A DNA stretch of 64,000 bases, taken from Heterocephalus glaber (Eukaryota > Chordata > Mammalia > Rodentia > Bathyergidae). Position numbers and translations under genes: made by a program. The notes under the pieces were generated by a model. The model did no database searches. It saw only the letters and a program-made list of their open reading frames with translations, and had not been told where the DNA came from. Position 1 is the stretch's first letter. Each line of letters begins with the position of its first letter. Where the stretch lies: NCBI RefSeq assembly GCF_000247695.1, contig NW_004624865.1, positions 4,408,719 through 4,472,718 of the forward strand, given 5' to 3'. Positions 44,600 to 56,000 of the stretch are shown one piece after another.

Positions 44600-44716
44600 C
44601 AGGCGTGGTGTCGCATACCTGTGATCTCAGCACTCTGGAGGCTGAGGCAGATGGATCTCCATGAGTTTGAGGCCAGCCTGGGCTACATAGCAAGACCTTG
44701 TCTCAAAAAAACAAAC
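44600..44716 (+). mobile_element. B1-type SINE
   Basis: GTCAGGCGTGGTGTCGC through TTGTCTCAAAAAAACAAAC, followed at once by an ID. Confidence 0.9.
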
Positions 44717-44803
44717 AGGGCCAGGGATTTACCTCAGTGGTTCCAGCACTTACCTCGCAAGCGCAAGGTCCCAAGTTCAATCCCAGGTACCAAAAACAAA
44801 AAA
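44717..44803 (+). mobile_element. ID-type SINE
   Basis: A box altered to TTACCTCAGTGG; B box AAGTTCAATCCC; ends GGTACC plus an A-rich tail. Confidence 0.92.
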
Positions 44804-45431
44804 CCATTTCTCCGAAAGAGCTGATGTGCAGTCAGCTGGCTTTGAACAGAAGGTGTGGCAGGTGGCGTTTTCTGACAATTTGGCCTCTCTGTGTATGCCA
44901 GTGGGGGCCTGTGCGGTGATGTCCACAGCGGTCAGAGCTCTGTGGCCTGTCCCTCAGTGTCCCTCCCCGTGGGTCTTCCCTGAATCAACTCCACATCACC
45001 TACCCATTGTGGTGCCTGTGGCCTCACCAGGTTCTCTGCCTTGTGACCCACGCTTCCCGTCGCTCTTTCCAGCACAGTCCTGGTTTTCGGGGCTGTGTCC
45101 AGAAGACAAGACTCGGGGAAGGCCTACAACCTGACGCCCAGGCTCCATGACACCGCCTCTGCCTGCTCAGGTGGGGCTTTGGTATCCACGGCCCTGGTCT
45201 CGGGTGCTCTCTGACTGAGTATCAAATGATCGGACCCTTAAGGTGGGAAGTGCTGGGAATGAATGTCCCACTTCCTCTCTTTCTGGTTTCACAGGCAGAC
45301 TCAGTGGAGGCCAGTTCATGCCTGAGTCCCAGCCTAATGTCAGGGAAGAGTCCAAGGTGTCACCCAAGACTCCCAGAAGCCTGGAGAATAGGCACATGTC
45401 TTTATTTTATTATATATAAATTTTAAAATTT

Positions 45432-45578
45432 TTGCTTTTTGAGACATGGTCTCATTATATAATTCAGATTGGCCTTGAACCCACTATGTAGCCCAGGCTG
45501 GCCTTAAACCTCTGGCAACTCTCCTGCCTCAGCCTGGTGAGTACTGGAATTAGGAGCCTGCACCACTGTGCTTGGCTA
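45432..45578 (-). mobile_element. B1-type SINE
   Basis: Reversed B1 from TTGCTTTTTGAGACATGGTC to TGTGCTTGGCT. Confidence 0.88.
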
Positions 45579-46458
45579 TTTTATTTTTTGACCTGTATGC
45601 CTCTTGCCTCCAACCCATCCTGGCACTGAACAGTGCCCACAGATGACAGCCGTGCCACATGCAGGGAAGGCAGACAGAGAAGGAATCAACAGAAGGCTGG
45701 GGACAGTGCTAGGAGAACACAGAGTGATGGGTGACAGATTCTCCTGCAGAACTTGGGGCGGCCCCAGAGCTTGGAAAGATAAACAGGCTTCTCAGTAAAG
45801 ATGCAGAGTGGTGGGAGCTGGGCTCTGGAGAGGGCAAATGCCTAGTTGATGGGCCAAAACCAGTAAGCAAATGGTTAGAATCATTTAAACCTTACGAATG
45901 CCTTTCACCTGAAACCTGGGGTCCTTTGGGTAATAATACCGCTTTAGGTTTTCCCTTGCCCTTCTCCTCTCTTTCTCTTTCTCCCTTCCCTTCCCTGCCC
46001 TTCTGTTTCTTCTCTGGGTTGTATTTTTGCAATAGCCTCACACCCACCATTATCACCATCATCATCAGCCACCGCAGCTCAGCTCAGTGGGTGGAATTTG
46101 GGGTGCCCAGAGGAGTAGGGCTCTGAGGTGGGCAACACAGGCAAGCCTTACTGACCACTAGAAACTCTGGATTTTAGTCCACAGAGAAGTATTTCCCAAG
46201 GCACAGTGCCTGGCACTGTAGTTCTGAGGACATTTCCTGGTTTCTAAATAAACACAATTCGTTGGGGGACTCTATTTCAGAGCCACACTGGCTGCCACGC
46301 ATGGAGACAGGGTCTTCCCTGCAGGCTCCATGGAGCTCTGGGATGGGACTAGAGGAGGGGACAGATGCTGCTGCATCCAGACTGGAGTGGCCACACCAGT
46401 GTCCCTCAGGACAGTGACTCTGGAGGACATACTGCATCTCTAGCCTCCCTGCTTTTCA

Positions 46459-46629
46459 ATATTTTGGGACTGGGTCTTGTATAAGTACTGTGTGCTAACC
46501 AACTGCGCCACTGGAGCTCTGGACTGCGTCTTGTTAAGCTGCTAAATTGCTCTGGCTGTGCTCAAGAGATCCTTCTGCCTCAGCCTCCCAGAGTGCTGGG
46601 ATCACAGACGTGCACCACTATGCCTGGCT
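46459..46629 (-). mobile_element. Diverged B1-dID composite SINE
   Basis: Decayed reversed ID (GTACTGTGTGCTAACCAACT), then a reversed B1 better preserved at CCTCCCAGAGTGCTGGGATC. Confidence 0.75.
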
Positions 46630-47167
46630 ACACCAATGTCTTGGGGCCGGAGAAGAACACCAACCACAGGCGAGCATTCTAGAATTGTCACCCAGAGAGC
46701 ACCTGGGTGGCCTGGAGGCCAGACACATGTTCTGAGAGCCACCCCAGCATGTGACCTTGAGAGGGCACAAGTCCTGTCCCCAGCAGTGGCAGTGAGGCTG
46801 GCACACGTCCAGGTGACCTCTACCCTGCTTTGTCGCAGCTGGCGCTGGGTCCTTTCATCTCCGGCCAGCAAAGAGCAGCTGTCTCGGTTCTCCAGCAGCT
46901 GTCCTCAGAGGCCATGCAGGGCACAGGGATCAGGGAGCCAAAGCCAGAGAGCATGCGCTGTCCTGTGGCCTCCCAGGAATGCTGTTCCTGGCCACAGGAG
47001 AGAGCAGTGAAACAGGAGCTGCTGGGGCTGCACCTGTCCAGCCACCACTGGTAGAACTGTTTTGCTCAATATCTGGGGAAACTGAGTCCTGGGAAGGGAG
47101 AGAACATTTCTAGACGCCTCCAGTTATCTGTGCCTGTACATGTTGCTTGCAGTACCTTTGCATTAGT

Positions 47168-47310
47168 CTTTTTTTTCCTCATTGTGTAGTTCAGGCTGCT
47201 CATGCTCCTAAAGTCTCTATGTAGCCCAGGCTGGCCTCAAAGTCACTTCGGTCCTCCTGCCTCAGCCTCTCAAGTGCTGGGATGACAGGCGTGTGTCACC
47301 ACATCTAGCC
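47168..47310 (-). mobile_element. B1-type SINE
   Basis: Reversed B1 missing the GAGACAGGG start, with a GTGTAGTTCAGGCTG body. Confidence 0.85.
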
Positions 47311-47396
47311 GCCACGTTATTCTCCTTGCCATTAATTTTTACCTTTTTAAAAAAGTGCTTTTGACTTACTGCCTACAATCCTCCAGAGTTTATATT

Positions 47397-47490
47397 CTTT
47401 TTTCTTTCTTTTTTTGGTACCGGGGATCGAACTTGGGAACTTGGGCTCGCGAGGCAGGTGGCGGAACCACTGAGCTAAATCCCCGGCCCT
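47397..47490 (-). mobile_element. ID-type SINE with target duplication
   Basis: Near-consensus reversed ID flanked by AGAGTTTATATT (47385-47396 and 47491-47502). Confidence 0.95.
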
Positions 47491-48068
47491 AGAGTTTATA
47501 TTTTTGCTCAAGGCTCACTAAAACAAAAAATTTTTGTGCACTTTTGCAGTAATTTTTAAAAACTTAATTTGGATGGTCTTGCTTTCAACTCGACTGCAAA
47601 CAGAGTTTACGATGAAAGGAAGATAATGATAGGAATGAGGCCTCAGCCAAGATGTGAGCAGGGCCGAAAATATCCCTTACGAAATAGTTCCCTCACCCAA
47701 TAAATCTCCCCCTGTCCCTGGTTTGACAAGTGACCTTTGAAGGAAGGAACCGTGGGGAGCAGACAGCTGCCGCCGGGAGCAGAAGAGAGGACCCGGGGTC
47801 TTCTTCCCTTGGGCTCTTAGCTTCGCAGGCCAAGGCCTACAGCGGTGTCCCCAGACTGTCCCCTGCCCCTTGCAGTCTCCACACCAGCGACTTCCGTTCT
47901 GGCCAGGTGCTTCTCCTTGGTCAGCGGAACTGACCCCCACCCAGCTGGTCCCGTCCCTCCTTGGGCACTATCTTGCTTGAATTCAGCCACTTGTGCTTTC
48001 TCAGACTCATTCACTTCTCATATGCATTCATTCAGTCCTTAAACGGTAAGTACTTATTCAATTAACAA

Positions 48069-48266
48069 TGCTTCCCCCCATACTGGGGATTAAACCCAGG
48101 GGCTTTGCACGGAGCTACATAGCTACATCTCCATCCACAGGCCACTTTTTATTTTGAGACGGTTTCTGTAAATCCCTAAACTGCCTAGGCTGGGCTCAAA
48201 TTCTCAACTCTCCTGCCTCAGCTTTCCAGAATGCTGAGATTACAGCGTGTGCCACCACTCCTGGCC
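48069..48266 (-). mobile_element. B1-dID composite SINE
   Basis: Reversed ID (CATACTGGGGATTAAACCC), linker, reversed B1 (TTTTGAGACGGTTTCTG) to CTCCTGGCC. Confidence 0.85.
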
Positions 48267-49244
48267 CAATCAATGATTACTGACTGCAAAGCCTATATGA
48301 GAACAACTCACACTCAGGTCCTTTAGGTGTCTACTGAAGAACTAGCACAGTGCACAGGTTGAACCTAGAAGGTGAACAGGGTGTAGGGTGCTGAGGGGTG
48401 GGGCAGGCCTCTCAGGGTGAGAAGGGAGGGGTGGATGGCAGAGAAGGTATGGGCTGGAGAGGCGGGAATGGGTGGACTTCCCTGCACAGCACAGCCTGCA
48501 CCATGGAGTCACCTCGGGCCGAAGTGTGTGGCAGCAGCAGGAGGAACGTGCTCGTCATAGGGTGGATGTCCATGCCAGGAAGGGAGAAATTCCCAGCATA
48601 CGTCAGGCCCAAGTTTTGGGATGTCAAAAGCACCAAAAGAAACATAAAAACATTGATCTTCCCAGGTGTGTGAGGCAAGCACCTTGCTAAACAGCTTCTT
48701 AAACACTGCAGGGGATTCACACTGAGTGCTGACTGGGTCCCTGACCCAAGAACAGTGGGGAAGAGGAGGCTGGATGGCGGGACCCTCGGTCGGGGATGAA
48801 CCAAGTCTGAGCCACTGAGAGGAAAAGCAAGGTGGGCCAGAAAGCCTGGGAAGGGGCGCTGCCCAGCTCCAGGAAGCCCAGTTCTGGCCAGGGTCTCGGC
48901 TGCCCACTGAGGCCCAGTGTTGGCTTTGGAGCCGTCACGGTAGGTAGGCATCTGCTTGTCTCAGATGGGGAAAGGAGCTGGGTGCAGTGCCATCCGGGTT
49001 CCTGCCCAACTGGCAGAACCAGAGTCAGCCTTGGCTTCTGGGATCCCGGGCATTTCTTGGGACCCCTTTTCTCAGCCATGTCCGCATCTGTATCTGCAGT
49101 GACCTACCAATAAGTCCGTATCCAAGCCATGACCAAATCTCTCTCCTTCCTAGCTTGCTGCTGAACAATTTGCCCTGGACGAAGACGAAATCTTTCAACT
49201 GGAGATCTTAAGGAGAGTTAATGACAACCAAGCTTCATTATTTG

Positions 49245-49330
49245 TTTTGTGTATGAAGAAAGTGACTCACAGAGGGGTTAGTGATTTTCCTTCAACCAGG
49301 GAGTCAGTATGAGAAGTATGAATGAAACTT
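49245..49330 (-). mobile_element. MIR fragment
   Basis: GTGACTCACAGAGGGGTTAG and AACCAGGGAGTCAGTATG are MIR-like in antisense. Confidence 0.45.
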
Positions 49331-49614
49331 AGGATGAAACTATTTCATTAACCTTTAAACCCTGTACGTTCCCCTTTACAGTAATGCAGTTTACAAAAAT
49401 AATGACAGCTTTTCACTGAGAGGCTACTCCTTTATTCTCTTATTAAATGTGACTTACATGGGGCAAAGCATCTTACTACAAGGTGTTCCTCACTGTGAAG
49501 CAAGACAGGAAGAGTTGTGATGTTTTATTGGTGAGCCCTGCACCACGCACAGTTTGTGTTTTCATCCACCCACCCATCCATTCATTAATTCATTCCATCA
49601 ACACACAGCCGAGT

Positions 49615-49732
49615 CCCTGTTACATCATCTGTAAAATGGATGCAATAATGTTACCATTGATAAAAGGTTGTTCTGAGAATGAAGATTAATTTCTATAATG
49701 CATGCTGTGCAGCACTGGTAAGCTCTTAAAAG
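49615..49732 (+). mobile_element. MIR remnant
   Basis: CATCATCTGTAAAATGGATG followed by GGTTGTTCTGAGAATGAAG is characteristic MIR in sense orientation. Confidence 0.65.
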
Positions 49733-50064
49733 AACAAATATTATTAAACAAGTAATTACAGGAGCCATGTTGAAAGACAAAAAAAAAAAAAAAGTCCCTT
49801 TACATCCCTGTCTGTGGATGGAGAGAGTAAAGATGCACCCGATGGGTCAGTAAATCCCTGAGGAAGAGGTGGATCCCTCAACTGAAAAGCCAGAACTGGG
49901 AACAGGAGCCTCAGGTATACAAAAGAGGCAACCTCGGACCCATAGTGTGGACAGTGAGGTGTCAGAGGGTGAGGAAAATATTGCTAGGTAGGGGAGGTTA
50001 AACCGAAACCAAACGCTTAGAAATGCTGGCAACTCAGAGTTACGGAGAAGAGAGACAGACACAA

Positions 50065-50229
50065 TTTTTTTTGGTACTGGGATTGAACCCAGAGCCTAGC
50101 ACTGAGCTACTTCCCAGCCCTTTTTAAATTTTTGATTTTGAGACAGTGTCTCACTAAGTTGCCCAGGCTGGGCTCCAGTTTAGTTCCTCTTGCCTCAGCC
50201 TCCCAGAGTGCTGGATTACAAGCATGCGG
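50065..50229 (-). mobile_element. B1-dID composite SINE
   Basis: Reversed ID (GGTACTGGGATTGAACCC), linker, reversed B1 (TTTTGAGACAGTGTCTC) with its 5' end lost. Confidence 0.85.
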
Positions 50230-51159
50230 TGTCAACAACTTTTCAAGTTTTAGGCTGTATATTTCTGGCTTGTTTGAACTTTTACAAAAATACATTTTTT
50301 GTGTATTCTTTTTGTAAAACAAGAATTGTCATACTGTAAAAAAAGGAATGAAAGAAAAAAGATGGCTTAACTCATATCAACAGACTAGTCTTTTCTTCTT
50401 GCAGGTAGACTGTTGTAAATGGGTAAAAATCTACACTCTGGCTGTTTCTAATCTGTAGAAATGGCTCTCTGTAGAAAGTGCTTGGTACATGTAGCTTGAT
50501 CATTACTCTTTTTTTTTCATTACTTTTCTTTTTAAATAGGCTTTCATGGCTAGTACTTGGGACCACGGTATTGTTATCCCACCAGCTGCATAAAAATATA
50601 CAGCCAGTCATTGTAAAATTAATTTGTAACTCAAGAAGCACACGGCATTCTTTTTGCTTTGTATATTATATTGTCACCAAGAACAAGAATCCATAATCAT
50701 TATATAATTATTTCATTCCAATGCCTATGGAGTGTCCAGCTCCCTCATTTTCGGGTCTATTGGGGCCTGAGGGAGTAACTCAGCCTACGAATTCACGGGA
50801 TTTACCTTTGGACCAGTGCTGCGTTGGGTCACCGAGGGTCTCTTCCGGCCCAAGTAAAACTGGCTTTACCCAGAAAGGAAAGACAGATTCCTGGGATTCT
50901 TATTAATGAACACGCTGCTTTACAAGCTCAGGGCTTTGGCCAATCTGTGCACTTATCTTTTATATGCCAGGGAGATTAACTCTTACTACTTATGGGCATC
51001 AGGTTCTAGCTTTTATAAAGAGTAGCTCATGTATCTTAATATCATTTTCTATTTTTGAAATTTTAATGTGTGCTTAAGCATTTTAAACTTTATTTCCAAT
51101 ACACCTTTCAACATACTTAGCGAAAATTTGCTGCACCTAGCAGTCTGCATAACCTACAT

Positions 51160-51360
51160 AAGATTTCTCTGTTGGTGTGACAGTGCTTATATGGATTATT
51201 CGACTGTTGGACAGTTGGGTCCACTCCCAAGTTTTGGTCATTATGAACTTTCTGAATACCCCTGCTGAATCCCCCTCCCTCTGTGGATCGTTTCTTTAGA
51301 AATGTACTTCCTTACATGGGCGTACTGGGTCAAAGGGACTTTATGAACAGTTTTATAGCC
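51160..51360. mobile_element. Ancient L1-like remnant next to the CpG island
   Basis: Reads like an old mammalian LINE fragment (TTTTGGTCATTATGAACTTT, then GGGCGTACTGGGTCAAAGGG). It ends just before the CpG-rich region. Confidence 0.5.
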
Positions 51361-51574
51361 CTTGAACATACTTTTCCGCTCGAGCCCTGGAGGCGTTGAC
51401 CCGCGGCACTAGCCGCGAGGGGGCGGGAACGCGGAGGCGCGGACGCGCGGGTGCGCAGTTTTTGGACGCTCTCCTGAGTTTGGAGGATCAGCCCTAGCTG
51501 GGCGATGCAGGGAGCTCTTTGCAAATCCCAGAATTTCTGCCTCTACCCACCTCCCCGGCCCCCCAGGAAGCTAC

Positions 51575-51665
51575 TTTTTTTTTTTTTTTTACGGTACCGG
51601 GAATTAAACTCAGGACCCTGCGCTTTCAAGGCAGGAGCCCCACCACTGAGCTAAATCTCCAGCCC
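51575..51665 (-). mobile_element. ID-type SINE in promoter region, first of a pair
   Basis: T-run, GGTACCGGGAATTAAACTC and an end CTAAATCTCCAGCCC. It interrupts the CpG-rich region upstream of ROCK2. Confidence 0.93.
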
Positions 51666-51680
51666 TTTTACGTTTTTGGG

Positions 51681-51761
51681 TTTTTTTAGTACCGGGAATC
51701 GAACTCGGGACTTTGGGCTTGCGAGGCAGGCGCCGGAACCACTGAGCTAAATCCCCGACCC
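51681..51761 (-). mobile_element. ID-type SINE in promoter region, second of a pair
   Basis: TTTTTTTAGTACCGGGAATC to CTAAATCCCCGACCC, same orientation as the first and separated from it by about 15 bases. Confidence 0.93.
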
Positions 51762-52275
51762 ACCACCCCCACTCGGAAGCCGGGGCGTGAGTCCTCAGTT
51801 CCCGGCTCCAGTGCTCACGACGACCCCTGCACCCCGGGTGCAGTCCACGCGGCGCCCTCTGAACCACAGGTGCGCCTCGGGACCCGCGAACGCAGGACCT
51901 CGGCGGAGCTGCGCGCAGAGTCGGGGGGAACCTGGCCCCCGGGGGGTGCGACGGGCCTCAGTGGGGATAGCGGCCCTGGAGAGCGGTCCTCGTCCACAGA
52001 CCCTCTGCCTCTTGGAATCTGAAAAAGTGGGGGGGTCGAAGGGAAAGCACAGCCGAGCGCACCCGAGTAACAGGAGGACGGAGGCGGGCGCCGCGGGGCG
52101 GAAACGCGGGGCCGGTGGGCGGGGCCCAGGTGCGCGCGCAGGCGGGGCGTGGCTAGCACGCGCGGGGCGGGCGGAGGGGCTTCTGGGTAGCGGCGGCGCG
52201 CTAGCAGGGCAGGGCCGCGGTGGGGGCGCGCGTGTGAGAGCGGTGTTGCGAGGCCTGGAGGCTGCCGCGGCCACC

Positions 52276-52299
52276 ATGGGAGCGGAGCGGCGGCTGTAG
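52276..52299 (+). CDS. Upstream ORF in the ROCK2 5' leader (7 codons)
   Basis: GCCACCATGG is a perfect Kozak context. The frame reads MGAERRL and stops at TAG (52297-52299), 197 bases before the ROCK2 start codon. The main ROCK2 ATG has a weaker context (G at -3, A at +4). If the leader includes this ATG, ribosomes should mostly initiate here first, making ROCK2 translation dependent on reinitiation or leaky scanning. Coding of a functional peptide is not implied. Confidence 0.6.
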   Translation: MGAERRL

Positions 52300-52496
52300 T
52301 CGCCCGAACCTGGGCTGCAGCCTCCCGGGACTCCGAGGCTCGGGGTGGAGGGGCGGGGACGCCGCCCGCGCTTGTCGCTCCCGCCGGGCCCTCGGAGCGG
52401 CGCCCCCACCCAGCTCGAGGCGCGGCCCCCACTGCGGGCGCTGGGCCCGGGCGGAGCCCCGGGGCGCGGGGGCGGCGCGAGGCCCCAGGCGGCGGC

Positions 52497-52637
52497 ATGA
52501 GCAGGGCCCCGCCGCCCGGGAAGATGCCTGGCGACCCCGAGGAGGCCGGGCCCGGGGACGGGGCCGCCGACCGCCGCAGGAAGCTGGACGCGCTGCTTCG
52601 GGACCCGCGCTCACCTATCAACGTGGACAGCCTGCTG
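52497..52637 (+). CDS. ROCK2: ROCK2 coding exon 1 (N-terminus of Rho-associated kinase 2)
   Basis: ROCK2 is a serine/threonine kinase activated by RhoA-GTP that phosphorylates myosin phosphatase, LIM kinases and other cytoskeletal targets. This exon encodes 47 residues beginning MSRAPPPGKMPG and ending RDPRSPINVDSLL, closely matching the mammalian ROCK2 N-terminus; human exon 1 also encodes 47 residues. These residues precede the kinase domain. The exon ends in phase 0 at CTG before a strong donor, GTAGGT (52638). Differences from human are concentrated in the Gly/Pro/Glu-rich residues 12-26, while the segment from RKL onward is nearly unchanged. Assignment to ROCK2 rather than ROCK1 rests on this N-terminus and on E2F6 lying upstream. 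Confidence 0.96.
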
Positions 52638-53042
52638 GTAGGTTGCGGCCAGGTCCCCGCTGCCCTCCCAACCGCGGGACCGCGTTCCCGGCGCGGATCC
52701 TCCCGGCCCGGTCCCGGGTCACCCCCTTCTCTGCAAAGCACCCCGCGTCCCCTTCCCGCTTACCCGCAGGTTTGGGGAGGAAAAGCGGCGTCCTGGCCCA
52801 GCTTCCTAAGCGGGGGAGCCGAGGTTGCAAAGTGTCACGCTGCCCGGGTGCGAGCAGGTGTCCGTGGGCACTGCCCACCTGGGTGCTCGACAAAGCGCTG
52901 CGCCCACTGTCTCTTTTAGTGGGGAATCTTGAGTTCGTAGCTAAGGTTTTGCTGTTTTCTGCTGCCTCTGAGCATTCCTTCGTAGCTATTTAGTGCATCT
53001 TAATTTATGTAAATTGAATTTTCCCGAGATTGTTGCTCGAGA

Positions 53043-53069
53043 GCCAAAAACAAAAACAAAAACAAAAAA
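53043..53069 (+). repeat. (CAAAAA)n short repeat
   Basis: About four A-rich hexamer units near the start of ROCK2 intron 1. Confidence 0.85.
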
Positions 53070-54074
53070 AGGTCAGAATCGTAGAATGGAATAAATCTGC
53101 CCCTGCATCTTATCTTTCCTAGGACGCCCTTAGAAATCCAGATTCATAGCCGGGTAGAGGCTGCTTGTGGCTCTTGATTAAGAGGCGAACGCGTTTTACA
53201 AGAAAATGCCCTGGAGAGTGCTGGCATTTTTCTTATTTTTCTAAAGAGTTGATAGTTGCCTCTCGCAAGACAGTTTGATAGCACGCAGGAGAGATGTAGC
53301 AATAGGAAAAGATGGTGTGGACTTCTACCTCGGGGAAAAGAGAGCCGAAGGGGTTCCTCTGGCTCCTAAGCAAGCTCTGCAGGGCAGGAGTTAGGGTGGG
53401 CGGTCGCACCTTCTGTGCCAGGGCGCGGTGCTCACAGTCCTGGGTCCTGCTGGGAGAAACCTAGTGACTCCGATGAGAAAAACCTTCTCCTCCCTTGCTG
53501 CTGCCTGACTTCTCCTCTGAAGCCGTTGGTTATCCTTTGAGGTTTCTGGAACCCTCAGAGAGTGACTCAGTCCCGTCTGGCCAAAATACAGGAACTGAGT
53601 TGGAGAGTGTGTATCTTTCTGGACTGTGTGTGGAATATAGCGATATGCCCAATTGTATCCGAATGGAAGTACTATATTCGCCCTGTTGGGTGTTCTCTTT
53701 TGCTGATGTTTCAGTTAAGGTGTTGTTGGTTTTTCACGGGGAGCATGACACCTTGAAATCTTTTAATTGGGAATTGGATTGGTTGTGTGGAGATCGCAGC
53801 CTTTCCAGCTAAAACAGCCTGGGCTTCACTTCCAGCATTTTCACTTTGGTATTTTGCTAAGCAAAACTTTGACCTAAGGCCAGGAAGTTCAGTTAAAAAT
53901 AGTACCTCAAGGTTCAGACTGAATCCCAGATAGAATTTTTTTATTTCCACTTCACTTTTATTCCTTGGGTGTTTAGTAATGTTAATTACAATTATTAGGA
54001 TTATTCGGAGCTTGGAACTAAGCTGTTGCTTTATTTTCTGAATTATTAAGATGAAGATAATTTTAAACCTGAAA

Positions 54075-54161
54075 TGGGCCGGAGATTTAGCTCAGTGGCA
54101 CTGCACCTGCCTCGCAAGTGCAAGGTCCTGAGTTTGAACCCCGGTACCGGAAAAAAAAAAA
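54075..54161 (+). mobile_element. ID-type SINE, sense to ROCK2
   Basis: GGGCCGGAGATTTAGCTCAG to CCCGGTACCGG plus an A run. One of only two sense ID copies in this intron segment. Confidence 0.93.
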
Positions 54162-54527
54162 TGAAGCAGAAAACCCTGCAACATTGCACATGCTCAGTAA
54201 ACAATCTAGTCCATTTATTAAGTACTTAAGACAACCAAGAGACATTTATTAAGGTGACATCAGCGGTATGAGAGTTAACATCGATGCTGCTGGCTTGACA
54301 GCACCATTACTGCTGCTTTTAGTTGATTAAATACCGTTATGAATATAAATGTGATTCTGAAGTGCAGTAAGTCTTGCCAAGCCAAAAAGTGAACAGGTTC
54401 ACAGGAAATAAAATTGAAAAAAATTTTTAAAAAGTTATAGCAGATTAATTTTAAATTATGTATATTCAGTGTGAAATATTAGAATGAATTAATTTTAATT
54501 GGTAGCATTTACATAAAAATTTTGCTA

Positions 54528-54607
54528 TTTTTTGGTATGGGGAATCAAACTTGGGAACTTGCACTTGCAAGGCAGACAGTGGAACCACTGAGCTAAATCC
54601 CTGGCCC
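54528..54607 (-). mobile_element. ID-type SINE, antisense to ROCK2
   Basis: TTTTTTGGTATGGGGAATC to CTAAATCCCTGGCCC. Confidence 0.92.
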
Positions 54608-54632
54608 AATTTTATTTTATTTATTTTTATGT

Positions 54633-54710
54633 TTTTGCGGTACTGGGTATCAAACTCAGGACCTTGGGCTTTTGAGGCAGGCACATTGCCACTGAGCTAA
54701 ATTCTGGCCC
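54633..54710 (-). mobile_element. ID-type SINE, antisense to ROCK2
   Basis: GTTTTTGCGGTACTGGGTATC to CTAAATTCTGGCCC, 25 bases after the preceding copy. Confidence 0.92.
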
Positions 54711-55915
54711 TATTTTAGCTATTTTTAGGTGTCCATTTGGGTGGCGTTAAGTATATTCACGTTGTTGTGCAAACTGTCCATTCTCACTTTTCACCTTTCC
54801 AGACTGAAAGTCTGCAAATTAATCTTTGAAAGAATGCTATAAAAACTTTTGTTTCCTAAAATACTGATGAAAGAATGGCTGGTATCACTCTAATGATTTG
54901 AAACCTTACCTTATAAGCTGCATTTCACAGTTGCTCATTGTTTTACTGCACGTCCGCTTTTGTTTGTTTTGCTGTAGAAAATATTTTGTCTTTAATAGAG
55001 ACAACTTAGGGAATGTAGTCTAATAGGGACACAGCACACAATACGGTCTCCTTCAGGAGCCCCAAGAAGGGCTGGTGAGCTGCACTTCCCTGAATGACAA
55101 AGGAAAAGGATTCCTGTGTGCCAGAAGTTACTGTGTGAAGCTATCAGTAGGCCAGGCCAGAAGATGTTAACAGGCAGAGTGCTTAGCTGTGTGCTCTGTG
55201 GATGTAGATCTCCTGTGTACCTTTAGCATATTTTTAGTTAATAGCTTTAATTTTTCTTTGTAAAAGAAAATGGTTTCATTTAAAACTATTTCTGGTTACA
55301 AAATTTTGATTGTGTATCCTTATCGTTTGACTTCGCCATCAGGAAAGTGTCAGTCACCAAGAATAAATAGAGCAGGATCCTAAGACTGTCTCAATTTGGA
55401 GACTAACCTTGTTTCTTTGCAGAAGAAGCCTCTAGTTTCTTCATATGGGCCCTTAAATTAATCCGAAGAGAATGTATCTATCTCTTTATGTGGTTGCAGA
55501 TTGTGAGCTGCTTGATACTATCTAAACATAGTTTTGAGAAAGGTTTGCGTAATACTTGGAGTGGGGGGGCTTTGGTGATCTGCTTTTGTAGTGCTTGACA
55601 TCTTTGGGTAAATACCTATGCTTTGTTGTCAAGACTCAATCCTCACACTGTTTGCCTATTATGGTAAAAAGAATTGTGTTTTAGCATTATGTTGGAGAAA
55701 TGGCTTTCTAAAGTCTGTACTTCTGGATTTTGATTCATTTTACTCTTTCCAGGAGTATTCTTTCCAGTTATCTAATCTGTAGGATTGAGGTAAACTTACT
55801 TAAGACTCATGTGGATGAGTAAAGGGGATTAAACATTTATTTACAAGTTTCATTGCCTTAGAAAACATTTAATTTGAGTGATGTCAGTATACCTGTAGAC
55901 CATATGATATTTCTT

Positions 55916-56000
55916 TTGTATTTTTTGGTATCAGATGTTGAACTTGGGTCTTTGTGCTTGCGCAGCAGGTGGTGAAACCACTGAGCTAAATCTGCAGCCC
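55916..56000 (-). mobile_element. ID-type SINE with 16-base target duplication
   Basis: Flanked by CCATATGATATTTCTT at 55900-55915 and 56001-56016; the body has accumulated changes (GGTATCAGATGTTGAAC). Confidence 0.95.

Larger units (their letters stand above)
44422..51159. other. Intergenic block 5, up to the ROCK2 promoter
   Basis: No exon recognised. Unlisted stretches (about 44804-45431, 45579-46458, 46630-47167, 47503-48068, 48267-49244, 50230-51159) are unique sequence, becoming AT-richer toward 50 kb. Confidence 0.6.
51370..52496 (+). promoter_or_regulatory. ROCK2: ROCK2 CpG-island promoter and 5'UTR region
   Basis: The sequence changes abruptly to a very GC- and CpG-rich stretch that ends in ROCK2 exon 1. 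GC boxes are visible at 52117-52125, 52141-52149 and 52164-52173, and I see no TATA box at a credible position. The transcription start is not visible; from the usual 5'UTR length of several hundred bases I would place it near 52.0-52.2 kb. Two antisense ID SINEs (51575-51761) split off an outlying CpG-rich piece (51370-51465). A strong uORF lies at 52276. Confidence 0.8.

Noticed and set aside
51795..52741. Very long - strand frames (204 and 308 codons) across the ROCK2 CpG island
   Set aside because: High GC suppresses stop codons. The arginine/proline/alanine-rich translation is a shadow of the island and of ROCK2 exon 1.
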